Shown here: in pieces, positions 46,640 to 58,810 of the stretch
Numbering within the stretch: position 1 is the stretch's first letter
Layout: every line of letters starts with the position of its first letter
Assembly: GCA_951799425.1 (NCBI GenBank)
Contig: OX637397.1
Span: 21,705,064-21,769,063 of the forward strand
Origin: Ilex aquifolium
Taxonomy: Eukaryota; Streptophyta; Magnoliopsida; Aquifoliales; Aquifoliaceae
Length of the DNA: 64,000 nt
Reading direction: 5' to 3'
Position numbers and translations under genes: made by a program
Notes under the pieces: model-generated
Told to the model about the DNA's origin: nothing
Databases searched by the model: none
What the model saw: the letters and a program-made list of their open reading frames with translations, nothing else

Positions 46640-46668
46640 AACAGTCGTTCCCACAGACGGCGCCAAAC
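46640..46668 (-). promoter_or_regulatory. Primer-binding site of element A
   Basis: Minus strand: the LTR end CACCATCA, then GTTTGGCGCCGTCTGTGGGA. The first nine bases TGGCGCCGT fit the tRNA-Asp 3' end; the rest fits less well. B has the variant TGGCACCATCTG. Confidence 0.75.
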
Positions 46669-47255
46669 TGATGGTGTTTTTTCTAGTAAATGAGTAGTGA
46701 GTTCGAGTGCAACGGCAAAGGATAGATCTGAGCTACAAGGCTCGTGAATTGGTGGGTGAATGCTCTGGTTATCAGAAGAGTGGTGTGTGAAACATAGTGG
46801 AAATATAGTGGTTCACTGGCTGATGAGCTCGGCTAGTCCACTCTACAATAGAGACTCTTGCTCCTGAGGCGTATATTTATTCAAAAAAAATGTTTACAGA
46901 TTGCTGCTTGATGCCCTTAGGGTCCCCCCCTTTTTGGTTGGGGTAATGTACAGTACTTATAATGCCATTCCTAACTCTAGGAGATCTCTACCGAGATCTT
47001 TTCCCTTTATCCGTGGGATGTCCCTTAATTCTAGGAGAGGATCTTGGTCAATTGAGTGTTTTACACCTGGGATGCTGCTTGACTATTGTTTCGGAGGTGC
47101 CAGCTATTATCCAGCTACTTCCTTATCATTTTGGCTATTATTTCGCTTGGGAGGAGCTCGAGTTCTGGTCTTTTGAGCTCTGGAGCTCCGAACTGACCTC
47201 CCGAACTGATCTCCTAGGCTGAGCTCATACTTGGGATTAATTCTTGGTATCATCA
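46669..47255 (-). repeat. 5' LTR of element A
   Basis: 587 bp, pair of 34056-34643. It ends on the window-plus side with TATCATCA, directly before the CCTAG duplication. Confidence 0.93.
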
Positions 47256-47836
47256 CCTAGAAAAATTCTAAGTATGAGCTCGGATATGGAGGTCAGGTCG
47301 GGAGCTCAGCCAAGAGATTCTGAGCTCGTCAATCCAGATTTGGGACCCCCTCGACCTGCATTTTGAGGAGAACGCATGAAAGACAGCTGACAGTCATGAG
47401 GCTTCCCCCAAACAGGAACTAGCTCCAATCAAGACCCAAAACTCTCAACTAACCAAAATAATCTCCGAAAATCAAGGGAGATCCTGCGAATGAGAGGCAA
47501 AGATCTCGCTGCAGATCCCATAAGGTTAGGAGTTAGACTATAAATATCGTACAGTGCCTCCAATGCAAGAGAGAGTAACTCTAGCTGTAACAAAATCATT
47601 CTGTAAAATCACATCAACATTAATACAGATTCAAGGGGCAAGAGACTCCATTGAAGAGTGGATTAGCCGAGCTCCCGAACTGGTGAACCACTATATTTTC
47701 TCTGTGTCAATCATCCCTTACCCCCATAAAAAAGAAGAAGTTCAGTTTACCCTGTCACTTTGAGCTTAGAAGCTCAAATTCTACTGTATACATAAAACTA
47801 TACATCACTGCTCATCCACGTTTTGGTACACCATCA
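47256..47836 (+). repeat. 5' LTR of element B, major part
   Basis: It continues the 13 bp at 34043-34055. TATA box TATAAATA at 47539-47546; ends GGTACACCATCA at 47836. Confidence 0.92.
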
Positions 47837-47862
47837 GTTTGGCACCATCTGTGGGAACGACT
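47837..47862 (+). promoter_or_regulatory. Primer-binding site of element B
   Basis: GTTTGGCACCATCTGTGGGA follows the LTR directly and differs from that of A by G/A and G/A changes. Confidence 0.7.
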
Positions 47863-47898
47863 GTTCCTGTTACAAATACGCTGATCTTTCAGTAATTG

Positions 47899-49500
47899 AT
47901 GGTCTCAACACACAACATGAGCAAAAGCTAGATGAATCCTCCACGGATGCAGAATCAACAAGAGGCCACTAGCTGTAGGCAACAAGAAAATCGTCAAGAT
48001 TTTTTCCCCACCACCGAGGACAATCCTCCCGTGGTGGATCCTCCAATGAATAACGAATTAGAGGCTCTTCGCTTGGTCAACCAACGTCTACTCCAGCAGA
48101 ACGAAGAGCTCCTAAAGCTCCTGCAAGATCCTCAGCAGACACAACCAGTCCAAGGAGGTCCTCTGCAAGGGGAGCATCAACACCTCGACCCCCCTCAGGG
48201 AAGTTAACGAAGGGGGTGAGAATAGCCAAGCCATATGACATGCTCCCCATCCACCTCCTAGGAATGGTGACAACGAATAAGTGCATAACCAAAATGATCG
48301 GATTGGGAAAAATGATTTTCTCCCTTTCCAGAAGGAAAGGAGGGAGCAATACTGAGAGCAGCGCTTCAGGGACATCCAGTAGGAGCTCAGCCACATGAAG
48401 GAAGCTATGAGAAGTAAGACCCCCGTGACGATGAACGCTTTGGTGCAGCAAACTGAGTCCCCATTCACCGCTGGGGTATTGCATTTTTCCCTCCCTCCGA
48501 AATTCAGAATGCCCCAAATGGAAGCTTTTGATGGGACAAAAGATCTCATGGATCACCTCAATACCTACAAGAACCAGATGGAATTGCATGAGTACCAGGA
48601 CCCTGTACGTTGTCCAGCCTTGCCATCACACTGAAGGGCTCAGCCTTGGCGTGGTTCAACAGGCTACCTCCGGCGTCAATCTCTTCCTTCAAGGAGCTCT
48701 CCATATCTTTCGTGTCCCATTTCATAGGGGCTCGGATCTACAGAAAGCCGAGTTACCACCTGTTAAATGTAAAACAGGGACCTAACGAAAACCTGCGATC
48801 TTATGTCCAAAGGTTCAACTCAGAATCCCTGAAGGTGGACGTTCTAGACGAGAAATTTGCCATCACTGCTTTCATTGCTGGTCTAGGCGTGCAGTCGAAG
48901 GACTTGATGTTCTCCATCTCGAAAAACCACAGACAAGCATGGCAGAGGTGCTAGCCAAGGCAGAAAAATATATTAATGCCGAGGAAGCCCTCCTCTTTAA
49001 GGTAGGGAACTCGTCATCGCAAAAAGAAAAAGGGAAGGAAAAAAAGAAAAGGGACTGAAGTCCCATAAAAGAAAGAGAAAGAGACAGGTCTCCAAGAAGA
49101 GACAGAGAACGTTCCCCCAAGAAAAGGGGAAATGTTAGGGATCACTTATGTCCCTCGCAACCAGAACTACAGCCGAGGTATGAACCTCGGCAGCTCACTC
49201 CTCTCACCGCAACCGTATCTTAGATCCTGTACGAAGTACATAATGAGAAGTTCTTGAGGTGGCCATCTCGGATGAAAGCAGACCCAGCGAAAAGAGATAC
49301 GACAAAGTATTGTGAATATCACAGGGACCACGGCCACCTCACGGATGACTGCATCCAGTTGAAAAAGGAGATCGAGTTTCTGATCCAACGAGGGCAGCTG
49401 CACCGTTTTGTGGCCCATGATAATCAGAACTGAGCTCCACCACCTCCAGCACCTCAGCAGCAAGCCCCAAAGCAACATCAACAGCCTTTAGGGGAGATCA
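47899..49500 (+). pseudogene. gag of element B
   Basis: It starts at the ATG of MVSTHNMSKS, followed at once by a stop (47930). The order is as in A: Gln-rich coil (LVNQRLLQQNEELLKLL), core motifs (FDGTKDLMDHLNTYKNQM; ENLRSYVQRFNSESL near 48790), an Arg/Lys/Ser-rich part near 49020-49130, and a zinc finger C-E-Y-H-x4-GHLTDDC near 49312-49350. Many stops and shifts. Confidence 0.87.
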
Positions 49501-50360
49501 GAGTAATATTCGAAGGATTTTCAGGAAGGCTCACTTGCACAGAGTTAGAACTGGCGAAACATTGGAAGTAAATACTGTGTCAAAGGCACCTCGCCTAGAC
49601 ATAGTTATCACCATCTCAGATTCAGACTTGGAAGGCTACCAACACCCCCACGATGATCCCCTGGTGGTAAGGGTCATTGTCGCCAATAGAACCGTCCATC
49701 GAGTCCTGATTGATAACGGGAGCTCTGTCGACATCATTTTTGCACCAGCATTCGACAAAATGGATATAGGCAGATAAAAACTTGAGTCGGTAAGTGCTTA
49801 TCTGTTAGGATTCTCAGGGGAAAGGGTGCTGCCCCTAGGATCAATCCAACTCGTGCTCACCCTAGAAGACCCTCCCTGCCAGGCCAGCACTACCGTGAGA
49901 TTCCTAGTGGTTGATGCACCCTCGGCATACAACATCTTGCTGGGAAGACCTTCCCTCAATGCCATGAGGGCCATTCCCTTTGCCTACCACCTCGTTATGA
50001 AGTTTCCTACAGAAAATGAAATCGGAGTGGTCCGAGGGGACCAGCGCATAACACGAGAGTGCTACATGGCGTCTGTAAAGAAGAAAGAAGTTGAAAACAT
50101 CCAGTTAGATGAGCTCGACATGAAAGATGAGCTGGATATTAGACCAACGTCATCAGAAGAACTGGAGCCAATACAGCTTGACGAGGATCCAGAACATCTA
50201 GTTTACATAGGGTCTAAGCTGAGCAAAGAAATCAAAGACCTCCTGATCCAATTTCTGAAAAGAAATATGGAAGTGTTTGCCTGGAAACAAGAAGACATGA
50301 AGGGAATCGACTCCTCAGTTATCACACATAAGCTCAGTGTGAATCCTGCTTGCAAACCCA
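49501..50360 (+). pseudogene. Protease and pol N terminus of element B
   Basis: VLIDNGSSVDIIF near 49705-49743 is the aspartic protease active site; a stop (TAA at 49776) follows DIGR. The segment from 49826 contains YNILLGRPSLNAM and runs in frame into RT. Confidence 0.87.
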
Positions 50361-51640
50361 TCAAACAGAAGCGAAGGAGTTTTACCCCAGAACGCCAGAA
50401 AGCCATCAATGAGGAGGTCAGCAAACTCCCCCATGCCAAAGCTATCAGAGAAGTAGATTACCCAACCTGGTTGGCAAATTTGGTCCTTGTCAAAAAAACC
50501 AATGGCAAATGGCGGCTTTGCATCGACTTTATCGACCTCAACCGAGCTTGTCCCAAAGATAGCTTCCCCTTACCACGAATTGACTTGATTGTAGATGCCA
50601 CAGTAGAGCACGAGCTACTCAGCTTCATGGACGCCTTCTCTAGCTATAATCAGATTAGAATGGATCCCAGCAACCAAGAGAAGACCTCATTCGTGACTAA
50701 GCAAGGAATGTATTGCTACCAGGTCATGCCCTTCGGATTGAAGAATGTTGGAGCCACTTACCAGTGCTTGGTAAACCGAATGTTCCAAAAGCAAATTGGA
50801 ACATCTATGGAGGTCTATATCGACGACATGTTGGTAAAATCAGTAAAGGCAGAGCTCCACATCGGACATCTAACAAAGTCGTTCCAGGTCCTTAAGGAGT
50901 ACAAGATGAAGCTCAACCCCGCCAAATGTGCCTTTGGAGTGTCTGCGGGAAAATTTATGGGCTTCATAGTCAACATCAGAGGAATTGAAGCTAACCCAAA
51001 AAAAATTTAAGGCAGTGATGGATATGCAGCCACCTTCCAGTACAAGAGAAGTCCAACGTTTAACAAGAAGAATAGCTGCCTTGAGTCGTTTTGTGTCCAG
51101 GTCAAGCGATAAATGTCAACCATTCTTTCAAGTCTTAAAGAAGGTGTTCCAATGGGATACCTAGTGTGAAGAGGCGTTCAAAGCCTTGAAGAATTATTTG
51201 AGCTCGCCCCCAGTTTTGGTGAGTCCCTCGGAAGGGGAAGTACTCACCTTCTACCTCGCTATCTCAGACTTCTCAACCAGCACAACATTAGTAAGGGAGC
51301 GAGATAGAGCTCAGCAACCAGTTTATTACTGTAGCAGAGCTCTGAGGGAGGCAGAGGAGAGATATCCAAAAATGGAGAAACTTGTCTTAGCTTTGGTTAC
51401 AGCCGCCAGAAGACTTAGGCCATACTTTTAGGTCCATACTATTGAGGTCCCCACAGATCAGCCAATGAAGCAAGTATTGTATAAACCAGAGTTTTCAGGA
51501 AGGCTGGTCAAATGGGTCATAGAACTCAGCGAATTCGATATCAGCAATCAAAGGAAAAATTCTGACAGATTTTATCGCAGAATTCACGACAGAAGCACCT
51601 ATGGAGGCAATACAGCTGGTACCCGACCTCCCTACGTGAA
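50361..51640 (+). pseudogene. Reverse transcriptase and RNase H of element B
   Basis: WRLCIDFIDLNRACPKD near 50512, MDAFSSYNQIRM, VMPFGLKNVGATYQ and the catalytic YIDDML near 50817-50835. An extra A in the A-run at 50996-51006 shifts the frame. RNase H continues at 51186-51431 (YYCSRALREAEERYPKMEK, ARRLRPYF), then a stop. Confidence 0.9.
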
Positions 51641-52240
51641 AACTTTCAGTAGACGGAGCCGCCAATGCTCAAGAAAGCAGCGCTGGCTTGATTTTGACTT
51701 CCCCGGATGGAATAGATGTCGAATATGTCCTTAGGTTCGGGTTTAAGGCTTCAAACAATGAAGCCAAGTATGAAGCAGTGATCGCTGGACTTAATCTTGC
51801 TCATTCAATGGAGGCAGAACAGCTTGAGATTTGCAGTGATTCTCAGCTCGTGGTGAAACAAATAGAGGAGTCTTATGAGGCCAAAGGCAAAAAAATGGTC
51901 ATGTACCTTAAAAAGGTGCATGAATTGATCAAGAAATTTGTGCAAGTTAAAATCAGGTATGTTCCCAGAACCGAAAATTCACGGGCCGACGCTTTGGCAA
52001 GGCTGGCGACAGCTTCACAAGAAAACCTGGATAGGCTAATCCCAGTAGAGCACCTAGCAGAACCATCTGTAAGCGTTGAGGATGAGGAAGTGCTTCCAGT
52101 ACTGGTCACGCCGAGCTGGATGGACCCCATCAGAGGGTACCTTCAGAATGGAACCTTGCCAGAAGACCCTGAGGAGGCTGCAAAGCTAAGAACCAAGTCA
52201 GCCAGATTCTCCATCCTGCAAGGGAACCTGTACAAATGAG
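51641..52240 (+). pseudogene. Second (Tat-type) RNase H of element B
   Basis: The frame 51688-52239 has NNEAKYEAVIAGLNLAHSM and CSDSQLVVKQIEE, then VPRTENSRADALARLAT. The first part (VDGAAN-like, near 51650) is in another frame. This extra RNase H module marks the Tat lineage. Confidence 0.87.
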
Positions 52241-53328
52241 GTTTCTCGACTCCTGTCCTTAATGCGTGGGAAACGAGGGCGCTGACTACATACTCAGAGA
52301 AATCCACGAGGGAATCTGTGGTAACCATATCGGAGCCCGGGCTCTGGCAAGAAAAGCATTGAGGCAGGGGTACTATTGGCCCACTATGCTCAAAGATGCC
52401 ACTGATCTGGTAAAAAAGTGTAAGGTTTGCCAGATACATGCCAACATCCCCCATTGTCTGCCTGAGCTCTTAACATCAATGGGGCTTAGACATCCTTGGA
52501 CCCCTCCCCATGGGTGTGGGACAGTGCAAGTTCGCCATCGTTGGAGTGGATTACTTCACAAAATGGGCAGAGGTGGAGCCCCTGATGACGATAACGAAAC
52601 AGAAAAGTTTAGAACTTCACGTGAAAATCAATAATCTGTAGGTTTGGGATCCCCAGAGCAATTGTATCCGATAATGGGAAGCAATTCGACAACCCTAAGT
52701 TTAAAAAGTTCTGTGCTGAGCAAGGGATAAAGAATTATTTCTCAGCTCCAGCTCATCCTCAATCCAACGGACAAGCAGAGGTCACCATCCGAACCATAAA
52801 AGCATCCTTGAAGATCAAGATGGAAGATCTGAAAGGAAAATGGGTAGAACACCTCCCAGAAGTTCTATGGGCTTACAGGACAACTGCCAGGTCAGCAGCT
52901 CAGGAAACACCATTTGCCTTGGCTTTCGGAACCGAAGTAGTGGCACCTATAGAAGTTGGAATCCCATCCCCCAGGGCTGAACTTATAGAGCCCGGGCAAA
53001 ATGATGAGTCACTTCTGCTAAATCTCGATCTCTTAGACAAAAAGAGAGACAAAGCTCTGCATCGTATCAAGAGTTACCAGAGGAAGACAACAAGATATTA
53101 CGACAGAAGGGTTAGACACATGAGTTTCAAAGTCGAGGATCTAGTACTTATATAGCTCCTGATTGCAAGAAAGGACCCAGATCATAGAAAATTGGGCCCT
53201 AATTGGGAGGGTCCTTACATCATCTCAAAGGTGATCAGACCTGGGAAGTACGAGTTACAAACAGAAGAGGGAAAAATCCTACCTCATTCTTGGAACGCAG
53301 AGTATCTTAGAAGATTTTTTCAGTGAGT
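52241..53328 (+). pseudogene. Integrase of element B
   Basis: Zinc-binding region with GICGNHIGARALARKALRQG and KKCKVCQIH (52310-52440). The core follows in changing frames: an Asp near 52540 (VDYFTKWAE-like), a SDNG-type Asp at about 52670 and a Glu near 52790 (QAEVTIRTIK). WAYRTTARSAAQETPF lies at 52868. Stops occur near 52634 and 53155. The end has NWEGPYIISKV and RRFFQ with its stop at about 53324. Confidence 0.88.
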
Positions 53329-53411
53329 TTCTTTTGTAAGAAAACTATTTTCAATAAAACGGCAAGTTCTTGACTCGTCCCTGCATGGTTCCATGAAGTA
53401 GCTAAAAAGCT

Positions 53412-53830
53412 AACGATGAGCTCTTCAGCTCATAACTTTAAGATGAGCTCTTCAGCTCATACAAATAAGATGAGCTTTTCAACTCACAACATTAAGATTA
53501 GCTCTTTAGCTCATACAGATAAGATGAGCTCTTCAGCTCATACAAATAAGATGAGCTCTTTGGCTCATAACATAAAGATGAGCTCTTCAGCTCATACAAA
53601 TAAGATGAGTCATTCGGCTCATAACATAAAGATGAGCTCTTCAGCTCATACAGATAAGATGAGCTCTTCAACTCATAACATAAGATGAGCTCTTTAGCTC
53701 ACACAGATAAGATGAGCTCTTCGGCTCATAACATTAAGATGAACTTTTCAGCTCATAAATCAAAGGTGAGCTCGTCAGACCATAGAATCAAGATGAGCCC
53801 TCCAGCTCATAAATACGCAAAAAATGAATT
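53412..53830. repeat. Hairpin array between the convergent genes of element B
   Basis: About 15 units of 28-34 bp, consensus AGATGAGCTCTTCAGCTCAT followed by AACATA or ACAAAT. The stem ATGAGCT/AGCTCAT closes a CTTC loop. The long open frame across it (repeating MSSSAHTNK) is a by-product of the unit length. Same place as the array of A: between the pol stop and the stop of antisense gene 2. Confidence 0.92.
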
Positions 53831-53956
53831 TTTCAATTCTATAGTTCATAAACACACACGAAGAACAAGCATTCAACAGAAGAAAAATGCAAAAGCAGCA
53901 TAAAATTTCTGTAGTTCATCAGGAAGAACGAAGTACAAAGAAAAAAAAAGGAGCTC

Positions 53957-55039
53957 CTAACTTTTCCTCAGCTGTTTCTTTAGCTCAGCGACCTCTTCCT
54001 TCAGACGAGCATTTTCCTCCCTTAGCTTGTCTCTTTCCTTCTCCGCCTCCGAAAGCATATTAAGAATTTTTTCCCCAGCAGAAGAGAACAAAACCACACC
54101 AAAAGAGGAACCAAACGACGGAGAAGAGGAACCACTAGACCCATTCCTCCCGCACTTCCTTGAAGACGTACTAACTTCCTCTTCTTCATCTGAATCAGGG
54201 GGGAGGAGCTAGGAAAGTCTGAGAAGGAAACAAACTCCAGAGCAGCCGCTTCAACGTTGAATAAGAAAAGGTTCTCGGGTGTCACCAACTCTGAAAAAGG
54301 CATAGATTCAGCTTGGATCACTTGCTCGATCTTCAACATCTCCACCAGGGTTAGATCAGGTACACCTACACAATAGAAGCACAATGAAAACGAGTCTTCA
54401 CATAAATTAGCCAAGTAAGTTCCTTATCAACCCACCTGTATGAGAGAAGCTCTTCCAGGAGCGTGCAACCCTAGTCTCTGAACAGCGTTGCTCGACAGAC
54501 CTCCAGGAATTTTTGGAGACAAAGAAAAAATGTTGGGACCACCCTTCAGGAGGGGAGGGAAGGTCAAGAACCAGAGGGCGCACGCGGAAGTGCCTCCACC
54601 GGAAGAAGCTGAAACAGAGGACCTCGTCTTCTTTGAGCTCATAAAAGTAAAGAAACTCAGCAACAGTGGGGAACTCGCTGCCCTGCAAACGCCAGAAGAG
54701 GAAGAAGCTAATCATAGCGGCCCATCCTCTGGGAGAGAGACGAGAAGGGCATAAACCATAGTGGGCTAGGACCCACCCAATGGAAGGATGAATGGGGAGA
54801 CGAAGGCCCATCTCCAAGGCGCCTTCAAAGAAACAAAATTTCCCTCAAGGAAGAAAATTGCAAGGTTCGTCAGAGGTTGGGACTCGCAGGGGTAAGTCCG
54901 TAGGTAAACAAAACCGCCTTCAGATTTCATCCAGCCCAAAAGGAGTGATCACAGAAGGAGCTAAGTAGTGGGATTTCCATCTCAAATCAAGCCCAGCGGA
55001 AGCACGTTCCCGGAATAGGGAAGAAAGTGGAGCAGCCAT
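53957..55039 (-). pseudogene. Antisense gene 2 of element B
   Basis: Two exons, 55039-54436 and 54365-53957, with a 70-bp intron (CATACAG|GTGGG, TGTGTAG|GTGTA). Motifs as in A: MGLRLPIHPSIGWVLAHY, LCPSRLSPRGWAAM, FPTVAEFLYFYE; it continues EGWSQHFFFVSKNSW without the stop and shift seen in A. Own lesions: stops near 54920 (DEIR region) and 54857, and a frameshift in exon 2 near 54210 before the C-terminal coil (AELKKQLRKS). Confidence 0.76.
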
Positions 55040-56122
55040 TAGAAACCCGGAAGAAAGGGACACAAAGAAGGAGGAGTCGAGGGAAAGCAAGAACGTGATC
55101 TCCAAGATTTAAGAAAAGACTCCAAGGTTTGTAGGCAATGAAGAAAGTCCAAGAATTTATGGAAACTTCAAGTGATCCCGAGTTTTAAGGAACCAAGAAA
55201 CGCACAAAAAATGAAGTCGGCAGTCCCTTAGGCTTCCAAAATTATGGTAGTTATTATAGTAGTAGCAACATTTTTGGAAAGTAGGTGGGCACGCGCAATA
55301 AAGAGAGAATCGGTGTTCAGCTCTGCCAACTCAACTCTGCTAGTTATGAGGGCTAAGACCATTACAGGAAGACCTTCGAACATAATCAACACAGTTATAT
55401 GCATGCACAAGCTTAAGCTAGAGGATCTCTAGCTCAAATTATGCAGAACTCAGTCACACAGTCTTCCCTTACTCATAAGTGAGCTTCTTTAGGTTATACC
55501 TCTCGTGCTCCTTTGGAGGCTTCTCAGAATTCTTTGGGTTGAGGTTAGCTCGTGTAGCTGCATGAACCTTCTGGCACATCTCCTCAAGACCATCTACCTC
55601 AAGACCCTTCTTGATAAACTGGCTAAAATGGGACTGGCATTCCTCAAGCTCGTCTTCCATCAATGTTCTCATGTATGCAGCAACATGGCCTCCTCATATA
55701 TACATGAGATGGACCTCAGCATCAAGTTGCTTACTCTCTTTGCCAGATCCGGTAAATCTCTCATCACTGTAAATCCACCATCCAACACTCCCTTGAGGGC
55801 ACCACAAGAACGCGCTCTCCAAGGGTTGTACCTCAGCAATCCAACAACTCTTTAGCTCATCAGTTCTTTAAAAATTTATTGGCAAGTCAACTTCAACAAA
55901 AACTGAGTCCTCCTTGCGTGAGACCTCAGCTTAACACATCGTTGACTTTTCAGCTTCCCCAAACTCAGCAATTTTGCTTTAAGGAGGACTAAAGTACTCC
56001 TCGAAGCAATGGGCAAGGGGAACAAAAGCACAACAATAACAACATACACAATAGCTCAGAGAAACATTATATATTTATGTTTCCCAAAAAGGAAAGAAGT
56101 ACAAAGTAAAAAAAAAGAAGTC
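55040..56122 (-). other. Spacer between the antisense genes of B
   Basis: It contains the 67-codon minus-strand frame 55672-55469 ([19 protein letters not shown]..) that matches the spacer of A near 38960-39085. The rest is non-coding. Confidence 0.5.
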
Positions 56123-58810
56123 CTAATTCTCAGCAGCAGGAGCAGGAGCAGGAGAAGAGCATGGCAGCTCAGTAGTTGAAATTTCTGAAGGTTCCGAGGT
56201 AGGTAAGAGAGGATAAGCCTCAGGGAGACCAAAAGCAGGGACCTCAACTCCAGCCGTTGGCGAACTCAGTGCTAGAGCACTAGCCACAAGCTCAGCAGAG
56301 GAAGGGGTAACAACAGATGCAGCAGAACGAACGACGGGGAGCTCAGCAATCGTAGGAATATAACCAGTTTCGGAGGTGAGAGCTGCAGGAGTGACTAAAG
56401 AAGAAGGAGCATTTTGAGCCAAAACCTTAGCAGGCGGGATAGGTGCCTCATCACCACCAGGGGCTAACGCAAGAGCAGAAGGGGCCGAGGCACCACCCTT
56501 ACCCTCAACATTGGTTACCCCCGCTCCCTCCTCGGCTGGGATTTCAAAGTCAAAATTTAGGTCGAGATATGTTTGTTCAGCTCGGTCTTGGAAAACAAGC
56601 CATCCTGTGGCCCACTTGGTGATAACATCATCCTTCAGCTTGACAATTAGGGCATCTTTCTGTTTGACGATGGCTCTCTACACCTCAAGCTAGCTTCGGA
56701 GAGCGTCGCTCGCCTCAGCCATGACATCATACTCCCTTTTCATGCTCCTATAAGAGCCCAAAGCCTTAAAGGTCTCCTGGCTGGTCATGACCCAGACATC
56801 AGTTTTGAGCCTAAGCTCCTCCTTGATCTTCTTACCTTTTCCCTCAGCCTTCTCCTTCTCGACCTCTAAACCCTTGATGGTAGAAGCTTGCTTCTCCACC
56901 TGCGCCTGCAGGTCCTAAATCTGAGCTTGGAGATCATTATTAGGAAAGGTCAGTTCGATGGCTTTGAGCTCGAACGCCTTTGACGCTTTGGCAGAGTTTT
57001 CCAGAGCTTGAATTCGGCTCGACAAACCCTTCACGTGAATGGCCAGCTGGGAAAAAATACAGCCAGAGGTGGAGGTCAGCATAGAATGGCAACACAAGGT
57101 AAAAGTAGAACATAGAAAGGATGGGGGCTTACAATAGTGGCCCCATATAAGGCTGAACTGATGGAGGTCCCAAGGGGCATAGTGACAACCCTCTGAATGT
57201 CAGAATCAGGAATGATGGAGGCAATGGCCTTAGCAGCAAGCTTCACATTGTCAAAGAGAGAACCTTCATTTTTCTCTGCCTTGAGGTGCTTCTCTCTCTG
57301 AATCTGGGAGCTCGTTTGAAGTAGCTGAGAAGGCTTCTCGAATGGCCCAAGAGAGGTAGAAACGGGCAGAACACGAGAGATCTTCCCCAAGGCTCTCTCT
57401 ACCTCAACCGAAGATGGGGAGGTTGGAACACACTCAGGAACGTCTCTAGAAGCAGGCGGGGTCTCTTGGAGAGAAGAGGTCTTTGTGACTTTCGGAGAGC
57501 TCGATGGCGGAATAAGTGCCACTTGAGTTGAAGTAGGTGAAGCGGGGGGCACTCCCAACCTCGGCACCTTTGCTCGAGGGATGAAGCCGCTGCCAGAACA
57601 AACCTCAGCCTTGCACTTTCCCCCACTCCTGTTTTTCTTTAACAGAGTAATCTTAGCTCGAAGCTCTTCTGGAATAGGCTCCATTGAAGAAGATCCTGGA
57701 GAATCAAACTGAGCAAGTCAGAAAGGAGAAAGGGGGAGAGCTAAAAAATAGAAACGGGTGAAGAAAGTATTACCTACTACCTCCTCAACACTAGCGACAT
57801 AAAGTGGAACAGGGGTCTCAATCCTCACCTCAGGAGGGCTGAACCTGAGCGCTATAAGAACCTGAGGCTTGATGAGCGCAGAGTATTTCTCTGAATCGCA
57901 ACCCTCTAAGTTCAACAAAACCCGCTTATCCACAACACTGAGTTCATGTCGAATACCTGAGGAGTAAAGCAAAATAAGAGAAGTAAGTTCAGCAAGGTAA
58001 GCCGTCAAAACTGATCCAAGCTTGCTCAGATGAGGACTTACCTAAGTTGTCAAGGGCAAACCAGGCCCGAGGAACTGGAAGAGTGTTTGTTGTATCTGCA
58101 GGATTATATTCCCATTGTCTGCCCCACACAAAGAAGAAATTTTTTTTCCAACCCTTGTAGGAACTATGGAGGTCAGAAATGATAACCTTGGTTTTCACTT
58201 GTTTAGAAATATACAAAAAGCTGTCGGAAGGAATGTATTTAACGTTGAAAAACATCATGAGCAAAAAAACGGTGGGAACCCCAAGTTCATAGTTTTTGAA
58301 GAAAATGAGGAGGCCTACCAGTACACTCCAGAAGTTTGGGGAAAGCTGAGTAGGATAGACATTAAAGTGTTGGAAAGCGACGGCCGTTCTCAAAGGCGGC
58401 CACGAAAAAGTAGACCTTCGTAGAAATTGGGGAATCATATCGGGTGTATGCGTCTGGGCTCCAGTACTGTACACCCAGAGGAAAACCAAAACGAGCAGCT
58501 AGAACCTTCATATAAGAAGGAGAGACCTCATTGGGCCCACGAGCTCTGCAGCTCTGGAGGTAGTCGCTACACCCTCAGCACTACCAAAGATCCCTACACC
58601 ACTCACCTTGGCTTTACCTTTATTAGGATTTTTAGGCACAGGGGAAGATGACGAGGGAGGCTCTTCAGTATTTTCCTCGATATCGACAGAATCGACGCCC
58701 GGGAAATTATCAATCTCCTCTCTCATGTCTCCTAAGTCAGTATACTCCTCGGCAAACCTGTCCCCCATCAGAGAAATAGACGATCCCGTGGCTTCAAAAG
58801 AAACAGACAT
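56123..58810 (-). pseudogene. Antisense gene 1 of element B
   Basis: Coding exons 58810-58042, 57956-57774, 57695-57133 and 57046-56123. Introns of 85, 78 and 86 bp lie at the positions found in A (donors CTTAG|GTAAGT, GTAG|GTAAT, ACTATT|GTAAGC; acceptors CTCAG, CCAG, CCCAG). A 5' UTR intron is at 59074-58980. Where A has stops this copy reads Trp (GWKKNFFFV, RQWEYN). It encodes the Transposase_28-like N terminus, the SSSMEPIPEELRAK basic segment, a conserved SIIPDSDIQRVVTMPLGTSISSALYGA block, a coiled coil, and a Ser/Pro/Ala tail. Own lesions: a frame change near 58500-58400, TAG near 56913 and stops near 56692. Confidence 0.78.

Larger units (their letters stand above)
34051..47260 (-). mobile_element. 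Tat-lineage LTR retrotransposon A, TSD CCTAG
   Basis: The element is 34056-47255 (13.2 kb), with CCTAG at 34051-34055 and 47256-47260. It lies inside the 5' LTR of element B, 13 bp from its start. In coding sense its LTRs start TGATGATACC and end CACCATCA, the same termini as B, so A and B are relatives. LTR differences by eye are about 30 in 587 (near 5%), younger than B, as the nesting demands. It has the same gene order as B, with pol damaged. Confidence 0.95.

Noticed and set aside
53416..53903. Open frames repeating MSSSAHTNK as a repeat protein
   Set aside because: They arise because the hairpin units keep length near a multiple of three; the array in element A has no matching frame.
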